Assembly (NCBI RefSeq): GCF_003315415.1
Contig: NZ_QNSB01000010.1
Span: forward strand, 1-64,000
DNA from: Brevibacterium sanguinis
GTDB taxonomy: Bacteria > Actinomycetota > Actinomycetes > Actinomycetales > Brevibacteriaceae
Direction: 5' to 3'
Length of the DNA: 64,000 bases
Part shown: positions 16,314-25,505 of the stretch, in pieces
Position numbering within the stretch: the first letter of the stretch is position 1
Layout of the letters: every line of letters starts with the position of its first letter
Made by a program: the position numbers and the translations under genes
The notes under the pieces: model-generated
Told to the model about the DNA's origin: nothing
What the model saw: only the letters and a program-made list of their open reading frames with translations
The model's database searches: none

Positions 16314-16991
16314 TCACCGCTGCGCCCGATCGATCATCCGGCTCATCCAGACGCGTCCGACGACGTAGAGACCGAGCCCCGCGATGATGCTCAGTCGTCC
16401 CGGCACACCGGCGACGAGGTCCTCGGGCCGGACGCCGATGAGCAGGCCGAGCCCGATCCCGATGAGAGGCAGCCAGCTGAGCACTCGAACGGTCGCCTTC
16501 GGACCGGCCATGGCGATCCGTCGTTCCCTCTCCGCGTCAAGGGCATCCCGCTGTGCCCTCGCATAGCGCAGGAGCATGTCGGCCGCCGGTGCCCCGGACC
16601 GCTCCGAGACGGTCCACACGGCTGCCATCCCGGCGAACAACTCGGCGGCGGCAGCGGGCAGGGAGTCGCTGCGCGTCGCGATCGCCTGCCCCGGATCCTC
16701 ACCCAGGGTGATCGCTCGCGAGATGGGCTGCAGTCGGGAGTTCTGCCTGCTCACTGTCGTCATCACCGCCTGCGGGGTCATCCCGACCCGCAGCAGGTGC
16801 GCGCAGTTCTCCACCGTGGAGATCGCCCACAGCCTCTCCTGCTCGGGATTCTCGCCTCCGACCGCGCGTCGCCGCCTCCCGTTGTCCGCACCGCGGCGTC
16901 GGAGCAGCTGCCGCAGGCGGGCGCCCGGGTCCGGGGAGGCGCCGAGCAGCACGGCGAGAGCGGTGAGGACGGCGACGACCAGGGCCATCAT
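16314..16991 (-). CDS. tadB: TadB-like type II secretion F-domain protein
   Basis: Second platform protein of the Tad system: 225 residues with an N-terminal helix (MMALVVAVLTALAVLLGA), a cytoplasmic helical T2SSF domain containing HLLRVGMTPQAVMTTVS and VWTVSERSGAPAADML, and two hydrophobic C-terminal segments. ATG 16991 overlaps the tadA stop codon (ATGA), which decides the start; AGAAGG sits 4 bases upstream. Translational coupling with tadA is therefore expected. Confidence 0.88.
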   Translation of the reverse strand: MMALVVAVLTALAVLLGASPDPGARLRQLLRRRGADNGRRRRAVGGENPEQERLWAISTVENCAHLLRVGMTPQAVMTTVSRQNSRLQPISRAITLGEDPGQAIATRSDSLPAAAAELFAGMAAVWTVSERSGAPAADMLLRYARAQRDALDAERERRIAMAGPKATVRVLSWLPLIGIGLGLLIGVRPEDLVAGVPGRLSIIAGLGLYVVGRVWMSRMIDRAQR

Positions 16992-18166
16992 GCCGCCTTC
17001 TGGTCGAGCACGGTCTCGAACCGCGCGAGGGCCCGACGGTTGAATGTCCCCTCGGCCTGCGGCGAGGACCTGCCCCACACCGGTTCCGTGACGACCGTGT
17101 CGGACCCGGCACCGGTGACGATCGCGAGCTCGGTGATCCCGCGGGCCGCTCCCGTCCGACGCAGATGGATGACGAGGTCGATCGCCGTCGACATCTGCGA
17201 GTGCACTGCCTGCGGACTCATGCCCGCCAGTGCGCCGAGGGCGGCCAGACGGCTGGGCACGGCGTCGGCGGTGTTCGCGTGGATTGTCGCGCACCCGCCC
17301 TCGTGCCCGGTGTTGAGCGCGGTGAGCATGTCACGGACCTCGGCGCCTCGGCACTCCCCGACGACGAGCCGGTCCGGCCGCATCCGCAGCGCATTGCGGA
17401 CCAGGTCGGTGAGTGTCACCTCGCCGCCGCCCTCGACGTTGGCCTGCCGGGCCGCCAGCTGCACGACATGCGGGTGGCCGACGATGAGCTCACGCGAGTC
17501 CTCGACGATGACGATGCGCTGCATCGCATCGACCATCCCCAGCAGCGCGCCGAGGAGGACGGTCTTCCCGGTGCCGGTGCCCCCGGAGATGAGGATGTTC
17601 GCCCGCGACCGCACCGCCTCCCTGAGCAGGCCCTCGGCCGCGCCGGGGATGAAGCCGTCGGCGAGGAGATCGTCGACCGTGAACCCCGACCGCCGGGGCA
17701 CACGGAAGGAGATGGTCGTGTGCTCGCCGGCGATGGGTGGGATGATCGCGTTCATCCGCACCCCGTCGGGCAGGCGGACGTCGACGAAGGGACTGGAGTC
17801 GTCGAGGCGCCGACCGCCGAGCGCGGCCAGGCGCACGGCCAGGGATCGCACGTCGTCCTCGGAGCCGAGGGAGAGGTCGAGGAGTCCGGGCCCGCTGCCG
17901 GTGTCGGCGAAGATCTCCCTGGGGCCGTTGACGAACACGTCGGTGGTGCCGGGCACCTCGAGCACCGACTGCAGCGGTCCGGCCCCGGACAGCTGCGCGG
18001 ACAGGCGGGTGACGAGCTCGAGCAGCGCCCCGGAGCCGAGCACGCGCCCGGTCCGCTGCACCGCCTCGGCGACGGCGGCCGTCGTCACGGGGCCGGGATT
18101 GTCGAGCAGGGTCTTGCGGACCTCGGCGACGAGGGAGGCGTCGAGCCATTCGCTCATGATGCCCAC
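16988..18166 (-). CDS. tadA: TadA/CpaF-family secretion ATPase
   Basis: A 392-residue hexameric ATPase that powers Flp pilus assembly or secretion. Motifs are the Walker A GGTGTGKT (about residue 195), the Asp box IVIVEDSREL, Walker B LVVGECRGAEV and the HANTADAVPSRL His box. The N-terminal region is shorter than in proteobacterial CpaF but normal for actinobacteria. The start overlaps the end of the ssd gene by 13 bases; an internal ATG three codons on (MSEWLD) is nearly as likely. It is the central enzyme of the cluster. Confidence 0.93.
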   Translation of the reverse strand: MGIMSEWLDASLVAEVRKTLLDNPGPVTTAAVAEAVQRTGRVLGSGALLELVTRLSAQLSGAGPLQSVLEVPGTTDVFVNGPREIFADTGSGPGLLDLSLGSEDDVRSLAVRLAALGGRRLDDSSPFVDVRLPDGVRMNAIIPPIAGEHTTISFRVPRRSGFTVDDLLADGFIPGAAEGLLREAVRSRANILISGGTGTGKTVLLGALLGMVDAMQRIVIVEDSRELIVGHPHVVQLAARQANVEGGGEVTLTDLVRNALRMRPDRLVVGECRGAEVRDMLTALNTGHEGGCATIHANTADAVPSRLAALGALAGMSPQAVHSQMSTAIDLVIHLRRTGAARGITELAIVTGAGSDTVVTEPVWGRSSPQAEGTFNRRALARFETVLDQKAA

Positions 18167-19155
18167 TCCCCGAGCAGCCGGTCGACGAGCCGGCCCAGCC
18201 GGGCCCCGGCCGGGATCCCCTCACCGCGGTCGACCGCGGCCGAGAGACCGCGGTCGTCGCGGATGCTGCCGGCCAGGCCGAGGCCGATCGAGTCGGCCAG
18301 CAGTTGGGCGTCGAGACCGCCCGGGCCGGTCTCCCGCACGACGAGGCGGACGTCGGGATGCGATTGGGACAGTCGCTTGGCGACCTGGGACGCGGCGACG
18401 GCGGACCGGACTCGGGCCGGGGCGACGAGGAGGACATGGTGGCAGCGGCGTGTCCACTGCGGCGGGGCGTGGCGTGGGAGATCGACGATGACGAGATCGA
18501 ACGCCTGCCCGGCGGCGGCGAGGAAGTCGTCGAAGACGTCCGGGTCGAGGTCGAGGGTGTCGCCGCGGCCCCAGGACAGGATCGCCAGGCCGTCGTGGCG
18601 GGGCAGCGCCTCCCGCAGCGTCGACGGTCGCAGCTGCCCCCGGGAGGCGCTGAGGTCCGACCACCTCGGGCCGGGCACCTGTTCGGCGCCGAGGACGAGG
18701 TCGAGTCCGCCGCCGAGCGGGTCGGCGTCGACGAGGACCGTGTCGGGACCGGCCCGGCGGGCGAGCGCGCACGAGAGCACCGAGGCTCCCGCTCCCCCGC
18801 AGCCGGCCACGACGCCCACCGTGGTCCCGGGGACGCCCGGCGGCTCGACCGCGGCGATCATCCGCTGGCTCAGCCACTCGGCCGCCGACGGGAGGACCGC
18901 GAGCTGTTCGACGCCGAGGTGGGCGGCCCTCTTCCATGCCGATGCCGGCTCATCCCCGTCGAGGACGACGAGGATCCTGTCCGCGCGGTCCGTCGCCGGC
19001 GCCTCCTTGACGTCCTCACCGAGGAGGATCAGCGTCGAGGCCTGCCATCCGCCCGAGTCCGGGGGCAGGACGGTCAGCGCGATGCCGATGCTCTCGGCGA
19101 CGCGCGCGCATTCCTCGGTGATCGCGCCGAGGTCGGTGATGAGGGAGACCTGCAT
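18154..19155 (-). CDS. ssd: Ssd-like septum-site/CpaE-type P-loop protein
   Basis: A ParA/MinD-like protein (333 residues) that precedes the tadA gene, as M. tuberculosis Rv3660c (Ssd) does. The deviant Walker A region reads VVAGCGGAGASVLSCAL: the lysine of the KGG-x-G-K-T/S motif is replaced, which is also true of Ssd homologues and suggests weak or no ATPase activity. Walker B appears as LVIVDLPRHAP. CpaE-like proteins localize Tad pili to the pole; Ssd has been linked to septum regulation. It is probably the first gene of the Tad transcript because a hairpin terminator lies upstream at 19228-19262. Confidence 0.85.
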   Translation of the reverse strand: MQVSLITDLGAITEECARVAESIGIALTVLPPDSGGWQASTLILLGEDVKEAPATDRADRILVVLDGDEPASAWKRAAHLGVEQLAVLPSAAEWLSQRMIAAVEPPGVPGTTVGVVAGCGGAGASVLSCALARRAGPDTVLVDADPLGGGLDLVLGAEQVPGPRWSDLSASRGQLRPSTLREALPRHDGLAILSWGRGDTLDLDPDVFDDFLAAAGQAFDLVIVDLPRHAPPQWTRRCHHVLLVAPARVRSAVAASQVAKRLSQSHPDVRLVVRETGPGGLDAQLLADSIGLGLAGSIRDDRGLSAAVDRGEGIPAGARLGRLVDRLLGEWAS

Positions 19156-19227
19156 GCCCCCAGAGTGAACCGGAGCAGACGATCCGCGCCACCACCGGTG
19201 ATCGGCCTGTGGACAGCCGCGGATGAC

Positions 19228-19262
19228 GACGGCTCCTGTGCACTCGAGTCACAGGAGCCGTC
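19228..19262 (-). terminator. Hairpin terminator after the Fic-like gene
   Basis: A perfect 13-base-pair stem (19228-19240 with 19250-19262, 9-base loop) lies 31 bases after the stop of the Fic-like gene and 72 bases before the ssd start, both on the minus strand. It separates the Fic-like/membrane-protein operon from the Tad operon. No T-run follows. Confidence 0.65.
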
Positions 19263-19293
19263 CGCTGTCGCGATGGCTGATCATCGCACCTGG

Positions 19294-20154
19294 TCACGCC
19301 GAGCGGGGAAGCCTTCCGGCCTGGACGGCCCGGCAGATCGCCTGCCCTTCACCGGCGCCTTTCTCCACAGCCTGCGCGCACGAGACGATGAATCCCGGGA
19401 CGTCACGGCCGGCGGCGTAGGCGTTGCCGGCCTGGCCGTAGCCCGTCGCATCGTCGAGGAACGCGGCCTCCGGCACCGCGACGCCGGTGGGGTCGACGCC
19501 GGAGGTGACGAGGTGGATCCGGAAGAGGGCCCGGGCGATGAGACCGTTGCCCACGGCGAACGGCCTCAGGGCCAGGATCTCCCCATGCAGCAGCGCTGCG
19601 ACGACGAGCCCGGGCAGGGCCTCCTCGGCGAGGATGTCCTCGAGGGCGCGCAGCCTGTCGACGACCTCGGCCGGAGGCGGCGGGGCGGGCAGCCCTCCCA
19701 GGTCCCCCGGCATCTCGTCGCCGAGGCGGGGCCGCCCCAGGCGGTCGTCGTCGACGAGTCCGGCACCAGCGGCCACCGACATCGTGGAGAGCACGCGCAG
19801 GAGGCCGCCGCGCAGCGGATGGGCCTGTGCGCTGAGTTCGGCGGCGTAGGCGGCGACGCGCACGGCCGCGGCGAGCTGGGTTCCCGACAGGTCGTCGGGG
19901 ACCTCGCGACCGGCGATGACCTCGCGGACGAAGTTCGTCGGATAGCGAGCACCCTCGAGCGCCGCCGAGGACCGTGCGGCCCGCACGGTCGCCTCGGCGG
20001 CCGCCTCCGGAATGCGCTTGCGCAGGGCGTTGTGCCAGCGCAGCTCGGTGCAGGCGCTCCGGGCCCGGGTCACGGCTGCCGCGACCTCATCGATGCGGGA
20101 CAGGGCGAGGACGGCCTCACCCGGGCCGCCGCTGCCCGCGCTGGTGGCGCTCAC
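19294..20154 (-). CDS. Fic-fold protein with degenerate catalytic motif
   Basis: A 286-residue helical protein of the Fic/DOC type. The position of the catalytic HPFxx(D/E)GNGRxxR motif reads LRPFAVGNGLIAR: the PF and GNG are kept, but the catalytic His is Arg, the acidic metal ligand is Val and the first Arg is Leu. It should therefore not AMPylate. In contrast, the N-terminal inhibitory-helix motif (S/T)xxxE(G/N) is intact as SAALEG (about residue 67). Homologues of this gene in other actinobacteria lie between ssd and acs and are often annotated simply as oxidoreductase, for which I see no evidence. Its GTG overlaps the stop of the upstream disordered membrane protein, so the two are co-translated. 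Confidence 0.7.
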   Translation of the reverse strand: MSATSAGSGGPGEAVLALSRIDEVAAAVTRARSACTELRWHNALRKRIPEAAAEATVRAARSSAALEGARYPTNFVREVIAGREVPDDLSGTQLAAAVRVAAYAAELSAQAHPLRGGLLRVLSTMSVAAGAGLVDDDRLGRPRLGDEMPGDLGGLPAPPPPAEVVDRLRALEDILAEEALPGLVVAALLHGEILALRPFAVGNGLIARALFRIHLVTSGVDPTGVAVPEAAFLDDATGYGQAGNAYAAGRDVPGFIVSCAQAVEKGAGEGQAICRAVQAGRLPRSA

Positions 20155-22547
20155 CCTCGCTGGACTCCTTCGGTGTTGCGCAGGAGGCCCTCGCGACCGT
20201 CGGAGTCGCGGACCTTGAACCAGGAGCCGTGGTCCTCGAGTCCGAGGAACCAGTCGCCGGGGTAGATCGTGAACACCGGCATGCCGGTCCTCGCGTCGAC
20301 GGCCTCCCGCGGTTCGGGAACGGCGAACCAGAACGCCTGGACGATCTGCTGACCGCCGTTCTGCACGGCCGGCTGCTTCGCGGTCTCCTGCACGGCGGGC
20401 TGCTTCGCCGTCTCCTGCACGGGCGGCTGCTTGACGGTCTCCTGTTCGTCCGGCTGGACACGAGTGGGGCGACGGTCCGCATCGGCGGGCTGTGCCGCCG
20501 AGGAGGTGGCGGAGTCCGCTGCCCGGCTGTCCGCCCCGTCGTCCGAATCCGTGCGGTAGTTCCTCATCGGGACGTACTGCGTCGGCTCATCCGACTCCGG
20601 AGGAGTCGTGCGCTCCGAGGACGAGGGCTCCGAGTCCGCAGCTTCCGAGGACCGGGCTTCCGAGGACCGGGCTTCCGAAGACGGGGCCTCCGAGGACGGG
20701 GCCTCCGAAGACCAGGTCGAGGAGCTGGTCGCCGCGGAGGTCGAACGCTCGGACGCGGTGGTCTCCGCGCCTCCTGCCGGGGAGTCGTCTGCGACCGAGG
20801 CCGCCGATGCCCTCGCTCCGGCTCTGGAGGAATCGTCCGGCTCCACCGTGCTCGCGGGGTCGGTCTCCGCCGCCGGAGCGGCGTGACGGCCGCGTCGACG
20901 CTCCGATGCCCGATCGGCATCCGACGTTCCGCTTGCATCCGACGGACTGCGGCCCGATTCTGAGTCGGCATCCGAGGTTCCAGTGGACTCCGGGCTCCCG
21001 GTCGCATCCGATGTGCCGGGCGACGTCGCGCTGTCGACCGCTGGTTCGTCGTCGCGACGCGCACCGAAACCGAGGGTCTGCGTCGGTTCGCTCTGCGAAT
21101 GCCGGGGGTCCTGCGGATGCCGCGCACCGAGGTACGTCTGCCCCGTGCCGGTGCTCTGCACGCTCTGGGCCGACTGCCCGCTTCCGGCGTGCTCGCTGTC
21201 GGCTCGGGTTCCGGCCGGGCTGGCTGCGGTCGAATCATCCTGCGGGGGTGCGAACGGCTGCGGCTGCGGTGCGAACGAGCGCTGCGCGTCGCCGAATCCG
21301 CCGTCGGCCGCGCTCTGTCCGCCGGGGTGGCCCTGATCGCCCGACCACGCGCCGCCGGTCGGCTGACTTCCGAACTGGCTCGGCTGGCTGCCGTGCTGCA
21401 TCGGGGCATTCGGCTGACTGCCGAACTGGCCCGGCCGGCTCCCGAACTGGCCGGGCTGGCTGCCGTGCTGGAGCGGCGCGTTCGAACCGCCGAACCCGGC
21501 GGGCGCCCCATAGGCACCCGGCAGCGGAGCCTGCGGTGCGGGCGACGGCGAGCGCCGGGGGACGGGACGCGCCTTCGGGTGTGCGGGAACCTCGTCGCGG
21601 ACCGTGAACTCCTTCGCGAAGAAAGGCAGCATCGTGAAGACACCGGCGAAGAGCGCGATGAGCGCGGCGAAGAACGCGAGGTAGGCGCCGACATGCCAGT
21701 ACGGCACCGAGGTGATGAGCTGGAGGAAGGCGAAGGCGAAGGCCGCACCGGCGAGGACCGACACCGTCTGATCGAGACTGAGCGAGCCGACTCTCACCGA
21801 CCCGCTCCCGAGCTTGTTGACGAGCACGGCGGCGACGATCAGCCAGATGGCCAGGACGTTGAAGACCAATGTCCCCATCGTGTCGACGTTCCACGACCAC
21901 AGGGAGAACGATCCGAACCCGAAGGTCTTGAACGGCACGAAGAGCACGATCAGCGACAGCAGCCCGGCGAACAGGAGCAGCAGATCGCGCAGCGTCAGCG
22001 GGCCGAGCAGCCCCGGTCCGCTGCGCTGACGCGACGCCGGCGCAGCGAATCCCTGCGGACCCGAACCATGGTCGCCCGACGGATGGGGAGCCCCAGGAGC
22101 CGAACCGTAGGGTGCCGCCCCGTGAGGAGCCGAACCCGCCGCACCCCAGGCGGTCGCCCCGTGCGGTGCCGAACCGTACTGTCCGCTCGGCTGCGGTGCC
22201 GAACCGTACTGTCCGCTCGGCTGGGGTGCCGATCCGTAGGGGCCGGGGGCCGAACCGTACCGGCCCGGTCCCCCGGGCCCCGAGGCCGCTGGAGCCTGTC
22301 CCTGACCGTACTGACCCTGCCCGGACTGATTGTGGCCGAACCCGCCCTGTTCGCCCTGGCCCTGGAGGTACGGACCCTGGCCGAACCCGTCCTGCGGGTA
22401 CTGTCCGGGCACCGACCCCGATGCCGGTGCGGATCCGAACCGCGGGGCCGCGTCCGGTCCGGCCTGATCGTTCGGTCCCGGATTCGGTGCGTGCGGATCA
22501 TGCCACGGCTGTGCACCTGATCCCGTCGGATGCTGCGGCGAACTCAT
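20151..22547 (-). CDS. Large disordered protein with four-helix membrane core
   Basis: I do not recognise a named family. The 798 residues comprise a Gly/Pro/Gln/Tyr-rich N-terminal region with tandem [10 protein letters not shown] units, a membrane core of about four helices (about residues 185-310, from [16 protein letters not shown]), a long low-complexity Ser/Asp/Glu region with repeated SSEA units and three QETAKQP(A/P)VQ-like repeats, and a compact ordered C terminus (about 725-798: [14 protein letters not shown] to [16 protein letters not shown]) that looks like a small beta domain. The last domain resembles SH3-like or interaction domains. It overlaps the Fic-like gene by four bases, so a joint function is likely. 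The start is ATG 22547. Confidence 0.7.
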   Translation of the reverse strand: MSSPQHPTGSGAQPWHDPHAPNPGPNDQAGPDAAPRFGSAPASGSVPGQYPQDGFGQGPYLQGQGEQGGFGHNQSGQGQYGQGQAPAASGPGGPGRYGSAPGPYGSAPQPSGQYGSAPQPSGQYGSAPHGATAWGAAGSAPHGAAPYGSAPGAPHPSGDHGSGPQGFAAPASRQRSGPGLLGPLTLRDLLLLFAGLLSLIVLFVPFKTFGFGSFSLWSWNVDTMGTLVFNVLAIWLIVAAVLVNKLGSGSVRVGSLSLDQTVSVLAGAAFAFAFLQLITSVPYWHVGAYLAFFAALIALFAGVFTMLPFFAKEFTVRDEVPAHPKARPVPRRSPSPAPQAPLPGAYGAPAGFGGSNAPLQHGSQPGQFGSRPGQFGSQPNAPMQHGSQPSQFGSQPTGGAWSGDQGHPGGQSAADGGFGDAQRSFAPQPQPFAPPQDDSTAASPAGTRADSEHAGSGQSAQSVQSTGTGQTYLGARHPQDPRHSQSEPTQTLGFGARRDDEPAVDSATSPGTSDATGSPESTGTSDADSESGRSPSDASGTSDADRASERRRGRHAAPAAETDPASTVEPDDSSRAGARASAASVADDSPAGGAETTASERSTSAATSSSTWSSEAPSSEAPSSEARSSEARSSEAADSEPSSSERTTPPESDEPTQYVPMRNYRTDSDDGADSRAADSATSSAAQPADADRRPTRVQPDEQETVKQPPVQETAKQPAVQETAKQPAVQNGGQQIVQAFWFAVPEPREAVDARTGMPVFTIYPGDWFLGLEDHGSWFKVRDSDGREGLLRNTEGVQRG

Positions 22548-22872
22548 CGCTAACTCCAGTCATGTCGGCTGCAAGGTCTTCGGACTCATCAGTCTGTGCT
22601 TCCATCCTGACAGATTCCTCCCCCATCCTTGCAGAACTGCACACCCAGACCCAGCACGCCCGATCGCGGTGACCCGGCGCCCCCGATCGCGGACGGAGGC
22701 AGTGACCTCCTCGGACTCCCTGCCCCGAAGAGTGTGGCCTGTACCACGTCGAGCTCCCGAACGCTACCCCCGTTTCCCCCTCCGGACTCACCGTTCGGCG
22801 GTGATCTGTGCCCGCAGGCGGGTATACAGTGCAACTAGAATTTTCGATCCATCAACGAAGCCGGAGGGAAAA
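22548..22872. promoter_or_regulatory. Divergent intergenic region upstream of acs
   Basis: This 325-base stretch separates the minus-strand disordered membrane protein from acs and holds no convincing gene. It must hold two promoters. For acs, TAGAAT at 22836-22841 and TATACA at 22823-22828 are possible -10 elements, about 30-50 bases ahead of the start codon; no good -35 is seen. I looked for the Crp/GlxR consensus TGTGA-N6-TCACA, since acs is a usual target, and did not find it. Confidence 0.4.
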
Positions 22873-24810
22873 ATGACCGACAGCACGTCCGGACCCGCAG
22901 AGACCTTTGCCCCGCCCCAGGAGTTCGCCGCTGCCGCCAACGTCAAGGCCGACGAGTATGAGCGCGCAGATGCCGACTACCTCAGCTTCTGGGCGGAGCA
23001 GGCTCGCGAACTCGTCGACTGGAACGAGGATTTCGGCGAGGTCCTCGACTGGAGCAACCCGCCGTTCGCGAATTGGTTCGTCGGCGGCAAGCTCAACGTC
23101 GCCTACAACTGCCTCGACCGCCATGTCAGGGCCGGCAACGGCGATCGTGTCGCGATCAACTTCGAGGGTGAGCCCGGGGACTCGCGCACATACACCTACG
23201 CCGAACTCCTCGCCGAGGTGTCGAAGGCCGCCAACACACTCACCGACCTCGGCGTCAGGTCCGGGGATCGGGTGGCGATCTACCTGCCCATGATCCCCGA
23301 GGCGATCATCTCGATGCTCGCCTGCGCCCGCCTCGGCGCCCCCCATTCCGTCGTGTTCGGAGGCTTCTCCGCCGACGCCCTGCGCTCACGCATCATCGAC
23401 GCCGAGGCGCGCGTGGTCATCACCGCCGACGGCAGCTACCGGCGCGGCAAGCCCACGAGCCTCAAGCCCGCCGTCGACGAGGCGCTCTCCCATGGCGACA
23501 CCCCGGTCGAGACCGTCCTCGTGGTCCGGCGGACCGGTCAGGACGTCGAGATGACCGATGGCCGGGACCAGTGGTGGCACGACACGGTCGACGCGGCGAG
23601 CCCCGAGCACGAGTGCGAGTTCTTCGACTCCGAGCATCCTCTCTACATCCTCTACACCTCGGGGACCACGGGGAAGCCCAAGGGGATCCTGCACACGTCC
23701 GGCGGGTACCTCACCCAGGTGCTCTACTCGATGAAGTCCGTCTTCGACATCAAGCCGGAGACCGACGTCTTCTGGTGCACCGCAGACGTCGGATGGGTCA
23801 CCGGTCACTCCTATGTGGCCTACGGCCCGCTGGGGATCGGCGCGACCGAGATCGTCTACGAGGGCACTCCCGACACCCCGCACCAGGGCAGGTGGTGGGA
23901 GATCGTCGAGAAGTACAAGGCGACCATCCTCTACGCCGCGCCCACCGCGATCCGCACATTCATGAAGTGGGGCGAGGAGATCCCCGCGAAGCACGACCTC
24001 TCCAGCCTGCGCCTGCTCGGCAGCGTCGGCGAGCCGATCAACCCGGAGGCCTGGCGCTGGTATCACCGGGTCATCGGCGGAGAGCGCTGCCCCGTCGTCG
24101 ACACCTGGTGGCAGACGGAGACCGGCGCCCATATGATCGCCCCGCTGCCGGGAGTCATGTCGACGAAGCCCGGCTCGTCCCAGCGCCCGATCCCGGGCAT
24201 CTCCGTCGACGTCGTCGACGAGACCGGGGAGAATCCGGCCGGCCCCGAAGGCGGTCTCCTCGTCATCCGGCAGCCCTGGCCGTCGATGCTCCGCGGCATC
24301 TGGAAGGATCCGGAGCGCTTCAAGGAGACCTACTGGTCGCGCTTCGAAAGCACGTACTTCGCCGGTGACGGCGCGAAGAGGGATGAGGACGGCGACATCT
24401 GGTTCCTCGGCCGTGTCGACGACGTGATGAACGTCTCCGGCCACCGCCTGTCGACGGCGGAGATCGAGTCCGCCCTCGTGGCCCACCCCTCCGTCGCCGA
24501 GGCGGCTGTCGTCGGAGCCGCCGATGACACCTCGGGTCAGGCCGTCATCGCGTTCGTCATCGTCGGCAACGGCGTGGAGAACACCCCGGAGACGGCCGAG
24601 GAGCTCCGGCAGCACGTCGGCAAGGAGATCGGACCGATCGCGAAGCCGAAGAAGGTCCACATCGTCTCCGAGCTGCCGAAGACGCGATCGGGCAAGATCA
24701 TGCGCCGCCTCCTCAAGGACGTCGCCGAGCACCGTGCCGTCGGCGATGCGACGACGCTGGCCGACTCCTCGGTCATGCAGCTCATCGAGGAGACCGTGGC
24801 GAAATCATAG
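22873..24810 (+). CDS. acs: Acetyl-CoA synthetase (AMP-forming)
   Basis: Activates acetate to acetyl-CoA through acetyl-AMP. All ANL-superfamily landmarks are present over 645 residues: [11 protein letters not shown] (A3, about residue 261), the WWQTETG motif, the [17 protein letters not shown] hinge, and [11 protein letters not shown] (A10), whose lysine (about 607) is the site acetylated in Acs regulation. The V-W-W pocket in [17 protein letters not shown] is typical for acetate as substrate. ATG 22873 has the strong ribosome-binding site GGAGGGAA just upstream. It is transcribed alone, in front of a small membrane protein gene. Confidence 0.97.
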   Translation: MTDSTSGPAETFAPPQEFAAAANVKADEYERADADYLSFWAEQARELVDWNEDFGEVLDWSNPPFANWFVGGKLNVAYNCLDRHVRAGNGDRVAINFEGEPGDSRTYTYAELLAEVSKAANTLTDLGVRSGDRVAIYLPMIPEAIISMLACARLGAPHSVVFGGFSADALRSRIIDAEARVVITADGSYRRGKPTSLKPAVDEALSHGDTPVETVLVVRRTGQDVEMTDGRDQWWHDTVDAASPEHECEFFDSEHPLYILYTSGTTGKPKGILHTSGGYLTQVLYSMKSVFDIKPETDVFWCTADVGWVTGHSYVAYGPLGIGATEIVYEGTPDTPHQGRWWEIVEKYKATILYAAPTAIRTFMKWGEEIPAKHDLSSLRLLGSVGEPINPEAWRWYHRVIGGERCPVVDTWWQTETGAHMIAPLPGVMSTKPGSSQRPIPGISVDVVDETGENPAGPEGGLLVIRQPWPSMLRGIWKDPERFKETYWSRFESTYFAGDGAKRDEDGDIWFLGRVDDVMNVSGHRLSTAEIESALVAHPSVAEAAVVGAADDTSGQAVIAFVIVGNGVENTPETAEELRQHVGKEIGPIAKPKKVHIVSELPKTRSGKIMRRLLKDVAEHRAVGDATTLADSSVMQLIEETVAKS

Positions 24811-24990
24811 GGCCGGCCGCCCCCCATCTCTGAGGAGGGCCCGTCGGAGCGAGCAACCGCGCCTGTGAGCACGTGGACTCGGATCCGGCGGGCCTTTCTC
24901 GGCCGCCGACGGCGAATACCTTTGGCCACCAGGCACGTTCGGACTACTCTTAGGAATGATTGTCCGCGTTTACTGTCGATAGGAGCACTC

Positions 24991-25398
24991 ATGGCCGAGA
25001 GGTCGATCAGCGAACTGATCAAAGACATCGGCGACGATTCCAAGGCGATCGCCGAGGAAGAAGTTGCGCTTGCGAAAGCCGAGGCGACTGCCGGCGCGAA
25101 GAACCTGGGAATCGGCTCGGCCTTGGCCATCGTCGCTCTGTTCTTCCTGTTCCTGTCCTCGTTCATGGTCATCTTCGCGGGCGCTTCCGCGTTCCACGAG
25201 GGCCTCGGCTGGCCGTGGTGGGGAAGCTTCCTCATGGTGTTCGGAATCCTCGCGGTGATCGCGATCGTCCTGCTCCTGGTGGCTCTGCCCCTGTTCAAGA
25301 AGGGCAACCCGGTCCCGGTCACGGCGATCGGCCTCGGCAAGTCGATCGTCGCGGCGGTCAAGCGCGCCCTGAGCAACCCCTCGGGCCCCCGCTACTGA
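24991..25398 (+). CDS. Holin-superfamily-III (Holin-X) membrane protein
   Basis: A 135-residue protein starting with RSISELIKDIGDDSKAIAEEEVALAKAE, an amphipathic helix, followed by two transmembrane helices. This is the PF07332 actinobacterial Holin-X pattern. Despite the name it is a chromosomal membrane protein conserved near acs and nth in many actinobacteria, and no phage genes surround it. AGGAGC lies 5 bases before ATG 24991. Function is unknown; a role in membrane organisation is the usual suggestion. Confidence 0.8.
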   Translation: MAERSISELIKDIGDDSKAIAEEEVALAKAEATAGAKNLGIGSALAIVALFFLFLSSFMVIFAGASAFHEGLGWPWWGSFLMVFGILAVIAIVLLLVALPLFKKGNPVPVTAIGLGKSIVAAVKRALSNPSGPRY

Positions 25399-25433
25399 CG
25401 ACACCCGACCGCGGCGCCTGACGCGCCCGACCT

Positions 25434-25464
25434 CGACGGCGCTGGATGCCATCCAGCGCCGTCG
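25434..25464. terminator. Bidirectional hairpin terminator (holin-like / TetR)
   Basis: A perfect 14-base-pair stem (25434-25447 with 25451-25464) with a GCC loop lies between the convergent Holin-X and TetR genes, 35 bases after the former's stop. Confidence 0.75.
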
Positions 25465-25505
25465 TCGCATTCACTCCGGGTCCGGGAATCGACGCGGAGA
25501 CGATC

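Noticed and set aside
19294..20154. Active Fic toxin (toxin-antitoxin pair)
   Set aside because: The catalytic His, acidic ligand and Arg are all replaced.
18304..20265. Plus-strand frame of 653 codons over ssd and the Fic-like gene
   Set aside because: Covers two genes with domain evidence on the other strand and crosses a terminator hairpin.
22548..22872. Crp/GlxR site before acs
   Set aside because: No TGTGA-N6-TCACA or near match was found; only isolated half sites.
24991..25398. Phage holin as sign of a prophage
   Set aside because: The Holin-X family is chromosomal in actinobacteria; no phage structural, lysin or integrase genes are near.
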